Assembly (NCBI GenBank): GCA_964501905.1 | Contig: CAZCTW010000008.1 | Coordinates: 24,544-88,543 of the forward strand | Length of the DNA stretch: 64,000 bases | Source: B69-G16 sp964501905 | Lineage (GTDB): Archaea > Thermoproteota > Thermoprotei > Thermofilales > B69-G16 | Reading direction: 5' to 3' | The notes under the pieces: generated by a model | Database searches by the model: none | Told to the model about the DNA's origin: nothing | The model's input: only the letters and a program-made list of their open reading frames with translations | In this document: one piece after another, positions 44,632-53,630 of the stretch | Layout: the number at the start of each line of letters is the position of its first letter | Position numbering within the stretch: the stretch's first letter is position 1 | Translations under genes and position numbers: made by a program

Positions 44632-45366
44632 TGGTTTTTATAAGAATACGGGACCACGCAGACACATTTACCACATACGCCAGCCAGCCCTACTCTGCGG
44701 ATCGTCTAAATTACGCAGGCATTTTTCGTAGCACTTAAATCTGTCAAAGAAATTTAATGTGAGTGCTCCAAACTTGCATTTATCTATGCACGCTTTACAG
44801 CTTTTATCGTAGAAGTAGAGGCAGTATTCCATGTTCGGGCGTGGGGTAGGCTTTATCTCGGCGTTTGTTACAAGGCTTCCAAGTCTGCCACAGCATCCTT
44901 TCTCTGTAATTATCATTTTATGAAGTCCGAATTTTCCGAGTCTAGTTATATAAGCTACGTGTTTATGAGACCAGTCGCTAACCAGGGTTTCTTCATTAAA
45001 ATTGTGAGTTGGTGGAAGAGTTTTAGATTTGCAGCCTAATTTTTTGAGCTTCCTGGCTAAGACCTTGTTTAATCTTACTATCAGCTTATTAGTCTCTATG
45101 TAGGCGAGCGCCGATTCCCTAGAGGCATATTCTCCATCGGAATTGCTATAGGCTATCTCAAGGTATGAAATAGACTATTACTGTTTTACGTCCTCCAGCA
45201 ACTCCTGTGGCAATACATGATTAGGCCCTACCGTCCTTTTTAACTTTAGGAATAGGAAATCGTCTGCATCTGCGAAAGCTACTAATGGCTTTCGCCACTT
45301 GGTTAAAGTCGATTTAGAATAGTAGCGGACAAAGAGTTTTTTAATTAGCTTTTTCCACGGGTACAA
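44632..45366 (-). pseudogene. QueG-like 4Fe-4S protein, several frameshifts
   Basis: Three or four frames on the minus strand together rebuild one protein. The first (45366-45178) encodes WRKPLVAFADADDFLFLKLK and then PNHVLPQELLEDVK, then breaks after a run of A. After a short stretch in another frame, a long open frame (about 45174-44668) continues SDWSHKHVAYITRLGKFGLH, ITEKGCCGRLGSLVT and CKACIDKCKFGALTL, with cysteines of a ferredoxin cluster. A third shift gives GVCGKCVCVVPYS, the last cluster motif. This is the layout of epoxyqueuosine reductase-like iron-sulfur proteins. With at least three shifts it cannot be functional, whatever the sequencing quality. It has no upstream partner. Confidence 0.72.
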
Positions 45367-45415
45367 TAGTTCTATTCTTCGATAAATTTATACCTATATT
45401 CGCCACTATATTCCC

Positions 45416-45712
45416 GTGCGAAGCTACCTCCTGCTAGTGACTGGAGTAATAGCGGTCGTTGTAATGGTTTTAACATCGTCTATAGCTTACTCGCTTGCTC
45501 TTGAACGGGGATTTGAAGAAGAGGATAGCGTCATGATAGCGAACGGGCTGGGAGAAGCCGTTACCCTATTCCTGGTCTTACCAGCAGTCTACAGTTCTCC
45601 TTTGAAAAGACTATTTAAAGCTGAGAAAGCCCTGAGGCGGGGAGTGGCTTTATACCTGTTATGTAGTTTTGTTATGATAGCTGGGGGGGCTTCTAATCTC
45701 TATGTTTTTTGA
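45416..45712 (+). CDS. N-terminal membrane part of a CPBP-type protein, split
   Basis: The 98-residue frame starts with GTG and has three hydrophobic segments (YLLLVTGVIAVVVMVL, then VTLFLVLPAVY and ALYLLCSFVMIAG). It stops just after a run of seven G bases. The next frame, which overlaps it by 11 bases, carries the protease active site. Removing one G would join them as IAGGLLISMFFEVKYEP, giving a single protein of about 205 residues, the usual length for the CPBP family. It is thus probably the front half of that protein, broken by a mutation or by a homopolymer error. Confidence 0.55.
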   Translation: MRSYLLLVTGVIAVVVMVLTSSIAYSLALERGFEEEDSVMIANGLGEAVTLFLVLPAVYSSPLKRLFKAEKALRRGVALYLLCSFVMIAGGASNLYVF

Positions 45713-46046
45713 AGTTAAATACGAGCCTATTTTTGAAAAAGTAAGCCTCCTATATTCTGCTCTAATATTGCTGGTAGTAGCTCCCGTAGTGGAGGAGCTT
45801 ATTTTCAGAGGTTTAATACTTCATGGCTTAAAAGAATACACAGGAGACCTAATAGCCGCTGTAGCTTCTTCACTATTTTTCGCCGTACTACACTATACTT
45901 CTATCCCCATCCCTCTATTGTTTGTAATATTTCTAGATGGATTTCTACTATCATACTACATGCTCAAGTGGAGAAACTTGTTATCTCTGATTATAGCCCA
46001 TACATTGATAAATCTTCAAGCTCTCCTTTTCTACTGGTTAATTTAA
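45702..46046 (+). CDS. CPBP-family intramembrane protease, C-terminal part
   Basis: The 114-residue frame holds the whole catalytic part of the CPBP (CAAX protease and bacteriocin-processing) family: EELIFRG (EExxxR), then FFAVLHY (FxxxH) and LIIAHTLIN (HxxxN). These residues bind the metal and cleave within the membrane. The ATG overlaps the previous frame by 11 bases, so translation could be coupled, but the family normally has the membrane helices of both parts in one chain. It is followed by a 136-base gap. Confidence 0.75.
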   Translation: MFFEVKYEPIFEKVSLLYSALILLVVAPVVEELIFRGLILHGLKEYTGDLIAAVASSLFFAVLHYTSIPIPLLFVIFLDGFLLSYYMLKWRNLLSLIIAHTLINLQALLFYWLI

Positions 46047-46224
46047 TTATTGGGGAATTTCAGCTAAACGCCTGTATAAGATTGATATACTCACTCATGA
46101 TCTCCTAACTTTGAACGAATTCTTAATGTCTTCATAGCCGATATCTAGATAGGTTATCCTCTCAGAGAAATCCTCATATATTGTGACACATATAATAGGA
46201 GGATTGCGAGATAAAGAAATAGTA

Positions 46225-46920
46225 ATGCTGGGCTTAGTTAATCGTATATTCGTTAAAATTCAGAGAAAAGTGCAGGGTATCCCGCGGGGAGCCGCGCATC
46301 TCTACGATAGTTTAGCAATTAAATACTTAGAGCCCTCATACAATTACATTATTCAGGACATCCTTGAAGAAAACGCGGATAAAAGAGTTATACTAGAGAT
46401 AGGTTGTGGAACGGGAGTTCTCCTCTCAGAAATAGCGGAGAGCACAAATCCCATAGTATTGCTCGGATTAGATATTTCCCCTGCCATGATTAAAATTTCA
46501 AAGAAAAACCTCGTAAAAAATGATAAATACTCGAAGATAGATCTCTTACTCGCCGATGCCCATAAAATACCACTACGGCCCAGGAGCGTAGATTTAATCG
46601 TAAGCACTGGAACTCTACATCACATAAGAGATCCGGAAACCCTATTCAAGGAAATCACAATAGTGTTAGGTAATCGAGGAGAAGCCTGGATATACGAATT
46701 TTCACACGATATAAGCATAAGAGAACTCAAAGAATCTTCGAAAAAGCTGGGCAGACCCCGGATTTTTATCAAGCTGGCGGCGGCGATGCACGGTCTGCCT
46801 CGTAGAGAATGCGAGAAAGGATACATACTAGAAGCTCTCATAAAAGCTAAAGCCTCATACAAGTTAAGATATAATGGGGTAATAACATTATTGAAATTAA
46901 GTCGAAGATTCGATAGCTAG
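46225..46920 (+). CDS. Class I SAM-dependent methyltransferase
   Basis: The 231-residue protein has the SAM-binding motif I VILEIGCGTG (about 55-64), a motif II acidic position in LLGLDISPAM, and DLIVSTGTLHHIRDPETL as motif IV/post-motif. This is the UbiE/Methyltransf_11 type that transfers a methyl group to a small molecule. The substrate is not evident. I chose the ATG at 46225; a GTG at 46183 would add 14 residues of no family resemblance. The gene stands alone. Confidence 0.88.
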   Translation: MLGLVNRIFVKIQRKVQGIPRGAAHLYDSLAIKYLEPSYNYIIQDILEENADKRVILEIGCGTGVLLSEIAESTNPIVLLGLDISPAMIKISKKNLVKNDKYSKIDLLLADAHKIPLRPRSVDLIVSTGTLHHIRDPETLFKEITIVLGNRGEAWIYEFSHDISIRELKESSKKLGRPRIFIKLAAAMHGLPRRECEKGYILEALIKAKASYKLRYNGVITLLKLSRRFDS

Positions 46921-46929
46921 GCCGATACC

Positions 46930-47505
46930 TTAATTCTCCGCTATCTTTCTCTCAATTATCTCGGCGACTTTATCCAGGTTTTCGGCGATAGCATCGGCTA
47001 CTGAATCTTTGCGGCTAAGTTGGCGGTCTAGCAGTATCGTATACATGCAGTATTTATGGATATTTTGGTCTATCCTAAATACATCCAGTATTTATGCAGT
47101 CTAAGTGCCTCCTTATGGGTTTTATACTCTCATAGAACATAACAGCGGAGTCGTAGTTATAACAGCGATTTTTAACCCGAGATTTCTAATTCGCGAAAAG
47201 GCATTTTCGACGTCCGGATATAACGCATATTCACATTTTTCAAATATTTTAATTAAATTTTTAAAAGTTGTTTTATCGATTTCTATATTCAATCTCTGTA
47301 GTACTCGATTTAGAAATTCTTCCCAGTTCTTGTAACAAAATCTAGGATAATCCACAAATGTTATAAATAGCCAAGATGCTTTAAATTGTTGAGGAGAGAT
47401 TTCATAACCGCGGCTAAACAAGTAATTTGAAACTTCTTCAAATGAAAATGCCTTCTTAGCGTAGATTATAGTACCTGTAAGGTCGAGGAAGACGGCTTTT
47501 ATCAA
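46930..47505 (-). pseudogene. HAD-family phosphatase with internal deletion (copy 1)
   Basis: The ATG at 47505 starts MIKAVFLDLTGTIIYAKKAF, with the HAD motif I nearly intact (DLTGT, where the second Asp is replaced by Thr). It continues FEEVSNYLFSRGYEISPQQ and then reads through motif II in AVITTTP before a stop at 47122. After it, 46930-47060 encodes a detached tail, TILLDRQLSRKDSVADAI and the following helix. The intact relative (copy 2) shows that about 60 residues including the DKSNP and VVVGDD motifs are missing between the two pieces. The junction holds a 20-base direct repeat. This is a genuine deletion, not a sequencing slip. Confidence 0.75.
47041..47098. repeat. Imperfect direct repeat at the deletion scar
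   Basis: ATACATGCAGTATTTATGGA (47041-47060) recurs as ATACATCCAGTATTTATGCA (47079-47098), 18 of 20 bases equal and starts 38 bases apart. It lies exactly where copy 1 of the HAD gene lost its middle part, and is best read as a duplication or slippage scar. Confidence 0.4.
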
Positions 47506-47528
47506 TTTCGTGCACCATAATTAACGAA

Positions 47529-48599
47529 CTACCGATTTGGATATATTGTTATAATCTCTGTTTCCACGTCTTCGATAACGCATCGCTTCCCCCCCAGTAT
47601 ATACATCTTCCCGCCGTCGGATACTAGCGTTAAATTATACACGGTCTTATCCGGAGACTGATATGCCTTGACTATCCTGCCCTCCAAAATTACTTTTTCT
47701 CTCGTATTGGTTATATGCCAGCCCTGTACACGCGCGAAAGGCTTTATTCCCCTTGAGAGCAAATACGCTGCGTCTTCAACAGCGCGGAAGTAGATACAAT
47801 ATGTCCTAGGCTTTGACAGAAATTCGTCTATATCGCTCACAAGCTTACTGGAATACCAGGCAGTATATTTGAAATAAGCACCAAATACCGGTAGGAAATC
47901 CTTATCCTCCACGAGCAACGCTATTTCTTCTCTTCTCTTAATTCCGCGGTATAAAGTCTCAGTGATATATGTTAGAGCTTTATGGTCATCGATTATGAAC
48001 ATGGAGGGCGCTAATATCTCTCTGACTTTAACCATAGCGTCTCTTCTGAAATCATCCACTAGGTACTTCGTTGTTTTAGTATTTGTTTTATATATTACTA
48101 GCGAGACATTGACGTTATTTTCTATAGCATTTTGCAGGTTGTTACTTACTTGGACTATGAGCTTATCGGGCGCTGCTATAGCTAAAGAATATTGAGCGTT
48201 GTCTAGTAGATATCTTATCTTATCTACGATATTCCTCCTTCCCCTAACAACCCAGAAAGTCCCTGTATTTAAATTCCTGCCAATACCAGAGATTCTATCT
48301 ATGAGCTCTAGAGCTTCCCTCTCGACTTTTAGATATTCCTCGGTTAGTAGGCGGAGGGCCCTTTTAGGCTCGACTGGACGGTATAGTTTGGGCCTTCCAT
48401 GCTGAACTTCTATCAGTCCCTTTCGCTCAAGCTCGGACAATATCAGGTAAATCTTAGAGACCGGGACGCCTGACGCTGAAGCTATCTCGAGTGGAGCTGC
48501 TACTCCGAGCTCTATCAGCGTTTCATATGCTTTGGCTTCGTTGAGGCTTAACCCTAAATTTATTAATCTATCTATGAGCATTTTTCTTAGATTTTTCAT
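47529..48599 (-). CDS. TrmB-type sugar-responsive regulator
   Basis: The 356-residue protein has an N-terminal winged helix (about 1-80: LINLGLSLNEAKAYETLIE, then SKIYLILSELERKGLIEVQ and GRPKLYRPVEP) and a C-terminal domain (about 120-355) of the TrmB ligand-binding type. In archaea these repress or activate sugar transport and use genes according to bound sugar. It is divergent from the ABC importer operon with a 179-base AT-rich gap, so it is its likely regulator. No inverted repeat of the known TrmB type is obvious in that gap. Confidence 0.9.
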   Translation of the reverse strand: MKNLRKMLIDRLINLGLSLNEAKAYETLIELGVAAPLEIASASGVPVSKIYLILSELERKGLIEVQHGRPKLYRPVEPKRALRLLTEEYLKVEREALELIDRISGIGRNLNTGTFWVVRGRRNIVDKIRYLLDNAQYSLAIAAPDKLIVQVSNNLQNAIENNVNVSLVIYKTNTKTTKYLVDDFRRDAMVKVREILAPSMFIIDDHKALTYITETLYRGIKRREEIALLVEDKDFLPVFGAYFKYTAWYSSKLVSDIDEFLSKPRTYCIYFRAVEDAAYLLSRGIKPFARVQGWHITNTREKVILEGRIVKAYQSPDKTVYNLTLVSDGGKMYILGGKRCVIEDVETEIITIYPNR

Positions 48600-48778
48600 T
48601 GCACAGCCTCCCTATGCTGGTTCTCTTTTCAATCTTCCTATACTCTTAAATAAAATTAATTTTATGCAATAAAGATTTCTTTAACCAACATATTCTATCG
48701 GATATTATCTTTAAGTATTTAGGCATAAAATATATATTCAAGATATTATACAACAATTATCGTAAAAGAGGTGTCCTT

Positions 48779-50758
48779 ATGACTAAGACAGAAACCTTAT
48801 TGGTCGCTGTAATAATAATTTTAATTGTTGCCTTCGGCGGAATATTCCTAACGCTTCAATCCAGCATTAACAACCTTAACGCTTCTATCTCCGAACTAGC
48901 TAGCAAAACTGAGGAACTATCGGGAAAAGTAGATACCTTAACGTCTGAAGTCAGAAAACTACCCGACATAATTAAGGGTATAACCCCGCCAACACCACCA
49001 ACACCGCCAACACCGCCAGAAAAGCTTGGAGTATTCTACTACGCGGCGGGCTGGCCCTTACCTCCAGGTTATCACGGCAACCCATTCGGGCCTGGAGGAG
49101 TCGGAGGAGTATACTGGTTCGTTTACGAGCCATTAATGTACCATCTACCCGGCAACTACAGCTTCATACCGGCTCTAGCCGAATCTGTCGAAGTAAAGGG
49201 TAACGTACTCGTCGTACACCTTAGAAGAGGCGTGGTTTGGCACGACGATAAGCCCTTCACGAGCAAAGACGTTAAGACCACCTGGGCCCTTATAGGCGCC
49301 ATATGGAGCAATAGAATGTGGAGATTCATCGAAAAGATAGAAACTCCGGACGACTATACTGTTGAATTCCATCTGAACATCGCGCCCTCTCACGTCATTA
49401 AAGTACAGATCCTCTCACAGCCCATTCTAGCTCCTGACCACCTCTTCGGAAAATGGACGGACAAAGCCATGGAAGTAGTAAATTTGGCTAAGCAAATATG
49501 GACTTTACAGGCAGAGGGTAAAGAAGTGCCAGAATCTCTACAGGAGGAGTATAAGAGTAAGAAAGAAGCTTTGATAAAAGAGGTTCAGGACTTCAAGCCT
49601 GGATTACCTGTCGGTCAGGGAGCCTTTAAAGTAGTGAAAGTTACGACTAGCGAGATTACGATGGAGCTCTTCACCAAGCATTACAACGCCGATAAGATAA
49701 AGTTCGGAACTGTAAAAGTGCTGAGATGGACTTCTAACGAGATCGTATGGAGCTACCTGATGGCTGGGAAGATAGACATCTCACATCCGGCTACTCCGCC
49801 GGATGTAGTTGAACAAATACTCGCAACTGAGCCGAGAACCCACCACATGTTAATCTCCGACCTTGGCCACTTCGCGATAGCCTTCAACCTTAGAGAAGCT
49901 CCATTCAACGATATAAACTTCAGAAAAGCCCTAGCCTACGCTATAGACAGAACTAAGATGCGAGAAATTGGATACTACTGGGCTACCGATACCCCATACG
50001 CGCATGGAATACTTCCATCCTTCCAGGATCAGTGGCTACCCGAGGATGTTTTAGCCAAATTCACGAAGTACGAGTACGACCCAGCTAAGGCTGAGGAGAT
50101 ACTTAAAGCGGCTGGTTACTACAAGGGTGACGATGGCTACTGGAGAACTCCCGACGGCAAGTTGATAGAGCTAGAGGTCACCTGCCCGGCTGGATATTCC
50201 GACTGGGTACTGGCGCTGGACGAGCTCGTCAGGCAGTTGAACGAGTTCGGTATAAAGGCTGAAGCTAGACCTATACCGAATCCGACGTTCTGGCCCACTG
50301 CTCACTCTGGTAAGCTAGGCCTACACTTGAACTGGTTCTGCTGCTGGTGGGGTACTGGAGACCCGTACACTGGCTATTACGACTTATTCTTCGGCGATAG
50401 ATCGCTAGACACGGGTGTTGGCACTGGCGCGGATGGTCTCGGCTTAGTTAACCAGGAGTTTGATACTCCGTGGGGCAAGGCTGTTCCGGGCCAGCTCGTA
50501 GAGCAGCTACTAGTCGAAACCGACCCGGAGAAGAGGAAGGAAATTGTCTGGAAACTGGCGTACATTGTTAATGAGAACTTATGGGAGATACCATGGGCTG
50601 AGAAGAGACTACAGATATACTATGTAGACGGCGTTAGAGCTACTGGATGGCCGCTGCCCGACGACCCGGTGTGGACGCTGTATCCAGGTGGCGGCGAGAG
50701 AGTAGCCTATGTGCTTATTAGCCGCGGAATACTTGAACCCGTTATTACCGGTGGTTAA
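48779..50758 (+). CDS. ABC importer family-5 solute-binding protein, membrane-anchored
   Basis: The 659-residue protein has an N-terminal membrane helix (about 5-27), a helical stretch and a Thr/Pro linker (PPTPPTPPTPPEK near 73-85), then the family-5 fold. WHDDKPFTSKDVKTTWALI and ALAYAIDRTKMREIGY are typical of oligopeptide- and oligosaccharide-binding members. It would sit outside the membrane and feed the permeases encoded next. Archaeal and Thermotoga members of this family often bind beta-glucan or mannan oligomers, and the adjacent GH130-like genes point to a sugar rather than a peptide. GAGGTG 8-13 bases before the ATG is the ribosome site. Confidence 0.92.
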   Translation: MTKTETLLVAVIIILIVAFGGIFLTLQSSINNLNASISELASKTEELSGKVDTLTSEVRKLPDIIKGITPPTPPTPPTPPEKLGVFYYAAGWPLPPGYHGNPFGPGGVGGVYWFVYEPLMYHLPGNYSFIPALAESVEVKGNVLVVHLRRGVVWHDDKPFTSKDVKTTWALIGAIWSNRMWRFIEKIETPDDYTVEFHLNIAPSHVIKVQILSQPILAPDHLFGKWTDKAMEVVNLAKQIWTLQAEGKEVPESLQEEYKSKKEALIKEVQDFKPGLPVGQGAFKVVKVTTSEITMELFTKHYNADKIKFGTVKVLRWTSNEIVWSYLMAGKIDISHPATPPDVVEQILATEPRTHHMLISDLGHFAIAFNLREAPFNDINFRKALAYAIDRTKMREIGYYWATDTPYAHGILPSFQDQWLPEDVLAKFTKYEYDPAKAEEILKAAGYYKGDDGYWRTPDGKLIELEVTCPAGYSDWVLALDELVRQLNEFGIKAEARPIPNPTFWPTAHSGKLGLHLNWFCCWWGTGDPYTGYYDLFFGDRSLDTGVGTGADGLGLVNQEFDTPWGKAVPGQLVEQLLVETDPEKRKEIVWKLAYIVNENLWEIPWAEKRLQIYYVDGVRATGWPLPDDPVWTLYPGGGERVAYVLISRGILEPVITGG

Positions 50759-50772
50759 AACAGGGATGGATA

Positions 50773-51777
50773 ATGGTATCATGGCGTATACCTAAAAGAA
50801 TAATCTATTCTTTTTTTACTCTCTTAGCTTCAGCTTCTATAACTTTTTATATGGTTCATAATATTCCTGGCGATGTTCTCGACATAATGGCTGCTCAACT
50901 TTCTGAGAATATGGGTATTCCTTTCGAGGAAGCCAAGAAAATAGCCTATACTTATTATATAGGCTATGACCCGAATAAGCCGCTACTAGAGAGGTACATC
51001 GAGTATCTTATGAATCTGTTCAGCGGCAACTTGGGCTACTCGCTAATGTTCAGAGTCTCTGTAAACGAGATAATAGTGCAGGCCCTTCCATGGACCTTAT
51101 TCGTGCTCTCTATTTCGCTACTCGTCAGCTTCGCCATAGGCACAGTGCTAGGCTTAATCATAGCTTGGAGGAGGAGAACAATCCTCGAACCTATCGTTAC
51201 AGCTTATGCCTCGTTTACCGATGCTATGCCAGATTTCGTTACAGCCATGCTTCTCTACATGTTCCTAGCTGTTAGAATGGGATGGTTCCCCATGAAGGGA
51301 GCGTACGATGAAAAACTTATCCCGGGGCTCTACCCGGCGTTTATTCTCAGCGTGCTCTACCACGCAACCCTCCCCATATTATCTTATGTTGTAGAGCATA
51401 TAGGCTTCTGGGCTCTACTCGTAAAGGGGAGTGCCGCTAGTGTGTTGGAGGAGGATTTCGTTAAGGCGGCCGAGGCTAGAGGACTACCCGAGAGGAGAAT
51501 ATTGATAACATACGTCGGGAGAGTCGCCATAATCCCAGTCGTAGTTATGCTCGCCATACAGTTAGGAGTAATGCTAGGAGGATCGACTATCATAGAGACC
51601 GTGTTCAGCTATCCAGGAATAGGCTACTTCTTCACGGTCGCCACAACCAACTTGGATTATGGGCTTATGCAGGGATTATTCTTTATAATAATCGCTGGTA
51701 TAATTATAGCAAATCTAGTAGTGGATATAATATATCCGTTCATAGATCCTAGAGCTAGGAGAGAAGCCGCGAGGTGA
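50773..51777 (+). CDS. ABC importer permease, DppB-like
   Basis: The 334-residue membrane protein is the first permease of the family-5 importer. FFTLLASASITFYMVHNIPGD at the start and the cytoplasmic loop VEEDF-like segment (LEEDFVKAAEARGLPERRIL, with the EAA-type motif) are typical. It starts 15 bases after the binding protein and overlaps the next permease by 4 bases. Confidence 0.94.
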   Translation: MVSWRIPKRIIYSFFTLLASASITFYMVHNIPGDVLDIMAAQLSENMGIPFEEAKKIAYTYYIGYDPNKPLLERYIEYLMNLFSGNLGYSLMFRVSVNEIIVQALPWTLFVLSISLLVSFAIGTVLGLIIAWRRRTILEPIVTAYASFTDAMPDFVTAMLLYMFLAVRMGWFPMKGAYDEKLIPGLYPAFILSVLYHATLPILSYVVEHIGFWALLVKGSAASVLEEDFVKAAEARGLPERRILITYVGRVAIIPVVVMLAIQLGVMLGGSTIIETVFSYPGIGYFFTVATTNLDYGLMQGLFFIIIAGIIIANLVVDIIYPFIDPRARREAAR

Positions 51778-52655
51778 CCTGGATGAGAGAATATCTGGTT
51801 AACTTATATTACAACATCCTCAGGCCGATTTTCAAGAACAGGAGAGCACTCGTAGGCTTTACAATACTTATGGGCTTCGTGGTCATGGCCATCATAGGCC
51901 CGCTAGTTGTGCCGTTAAACCTCAAAACGAACTGGAAAGAGAGATTTAAGCCTCCCTCCCTCGAACATCTGCTCGGCACTGATTACGGAGGCAGGGATAT
52001 TTTCCAGCAAATAGTTCACGGCTCTAGAGACGTGTTGCTTATAGCGGCTTTATCGGCGCTATTCGCCATACTCTTAGCCGTGACTATAGGCATAACCAGC
52101 GGTTTTCTCGGCGGCGCGGTGGACGTGGTCTTAATGGGTATAACGGATATATTCTTGACTATTCCGAGCTTTCCTGTGATGATGGCCATAGCGGCCGTAC
52201 TTAAAGTTAGAGATCCCTTCTCCTTCGCAGCTGTAATATCTATGTGGATGTGGGCTGGCTTAGCTCGCTCAATTAGAGCGGAGGTCCTGTCCCTCAAGCA
52301 GAAAGAGTTCATAGAAGCGGCGAAAATCTTAGGCTTAGGAACCTTCCACATAGTTTTTAGAGAGATAATGCCGAATATTATGCCATACATAGCGATAAAT
52401 TTCATCACCATGATGAGAGCCGCCATAACGGCGAGCGTGGGAATAATGTTCCTAGGCATAGTACCCTTCAAGATAACTCATTGGGGCGTCATGCTCAATC
52501 TAGCTATGTTCCAGTACGGCGCCGTATACGTGCCTGAGGGAGTACACTACGCGCTAGCCCCCCTCCTATGCATAGTCCTCCTAGAGTACGGAGCTGTAAG
52601 CCTCTCCCACGGGCTTGAGGAAATATTTAATCCTAGGCTGAAAACCTATGAGTAG
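51774..52655 (+). CDS. ABC importer permease, DppC-like
   Basis: The 293-residue second permease has the DppC N-terminal pattern (NRRALVGFTILMGFVVMAII, LEHLLGTDYGGRDIFQQIV) and the EAA loop (KEFIEAAKILGLGTFHIVFR). It forms the channel with the DppB-like protein. It overlaps the neighbour by 4 bases and is directly followed by the first ATPase gene. Confidence 0.94.
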   Translation: MTWMREYLVNLYYNILRPIFKNRRALVGFTILMGFVVMAIIGPLVVPLNLKTNWKERFKPPSLEHLLGTDYGGRDIFQQIVHGSRDVLLIAALSALFAILLAVTIGITSGFLGGAVDVVLMGITDIFLTIPSFPVMMAIAAVLKVRDPFSFAAVISMWMWAGLARSIRAEVLSLKQKEFIEAAKILGLGTFHIVFREIMPNIMPYIAINFITMMRAAITASVGIMFLGIVPFKITHWGVMLNLAMFQYGAVYVPEGVHYALAPLLCIVLLEYGAVSLSHGLEEIFNPRLKTYE

Positions 52656-53630
52656 GTGGTCAAAGTGGACTATATCCTCCGGGTTAAAGACCTCGTGGTC
52701 GAGTATGCCGTTAGAGAGGGCATGCTACGCGTCGTTAACAATGTCTCGCTGGACGTTCCCGAGGGAAAGATAACGGCTCTCGTTGGCGAATCGGGCTGCG
52801 GTAAATCAAGCTTACTCGACGCTATTTTGAGAACATTACCGCCAAACGGATATATTAGGAGCGGCGAAGTGCTCTTCCGAGATATCAACCTATTGAAATT
52901 AAGCAAAGAGGAGTTAAGGAAAATCAGGTGGGAGAAGATAGCCATAGTCTTTCAAGCGGCTCAGAACGCATTAAACCCTGTTTTGAAAGTCGAGGATCAC
53001 ATAGTTGAAACTTATCAAGCCCATAGGAGCGATTTATCTAAAGAGGAGATCCTCGAGAAGGCGGGCAAACTATTGGAGATGGTGCGCCTAGATCCGGCTC
53101 AGGTATTGGGCGCTTACCCCCACGAGTTGAGCGGCGGGATGAAGCAGAGAGTTATAATAGCCCTTAGCTTAATCTTGGACCCCGAGCTGTTGATATTGGA
53201 CGAGCCGACGTCGGCGTTAGACACTTACACTCAGTCGACTATAATCGACGTGTTAAAGAGGATACATAGAGAAAGTGGGCTTACAATGTTCTTGGTGACG
53301 CACGACTTGCCCGTTGTAGCTGAAATAGCAGATTATATAGCCGTGATGTATGCTGGTAAGATTATGGAAGTTGCGGACGTAGAGACGATATTCTACAATG
53401 CCAAACACCCGTATACTCAGTTGTTGATAAAGGCTATACCCTCGCTAGTCGGAGACCTCTCGGATAGGAAGCCCATACCCGGGAATCCGCCGAGTTTATT
53501 AAACCCGCCTTCTGGCTGCGTATTCCATCCGAGGTGCCCTTATAGAAAGCCTATTTGTGATAAAAAAGAACCCCCGTTTTTCCGCGTCGAGAACAGTATC
53601 ACTGCCTGTTGGCTGTATGGTGAAGAGTGA
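52656..53630 (+). CDS. ABC importer ATPase, DppD-like
   Basis: The 324-residue ATPase has Walker A GESGCGKSS, signature LSGGMKQR, Walker B LLILDEPTSALD and the H-loop in LVTHDLP. The C-terminal extension with CVFHPRCPYRKPICDKKEPP is typical of oligopeptide/oligosaccharide ATPases. It starts immediately after the permease stop codon with a GTG and overlaps the second ATPase by 4 bases. Confidence 0.94.
   Translation: MVKVDYILRVKDLVVEYAVREGMLRVVNNVSLDVPEGKITALVGESGCGKSSLLDAILRTLPPNGYIRSGEVLFRDINLLKLSKEELRKIRWEKIAIVFQAAQNALNPVLKVEDHIVETYQAHRSDLSKEEILEKAGKLLEMVRLDPAQVLGAYPHELSGGMKQRVIIALSLILDPELLILDEPTSALDTYTQSTIIDVLKRIHRESGLTMFLVTHDLPVVAEIADYIAVMYAGKIMEVADVETIFYNAKHPYTQLLIKAIPSLVGDLSDRKPIPGNPPSLLNPPSGCVFHPRCPYRKPICDKKEPPFFRVENSITACWLYGEE

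Noticed and set aside
52016..52471. 151-codon frame on the minus strand opposite the DppC-like permease
   Set aside because: Shadow of a clear permease gene, with no ribosome site and no family-like sequence.
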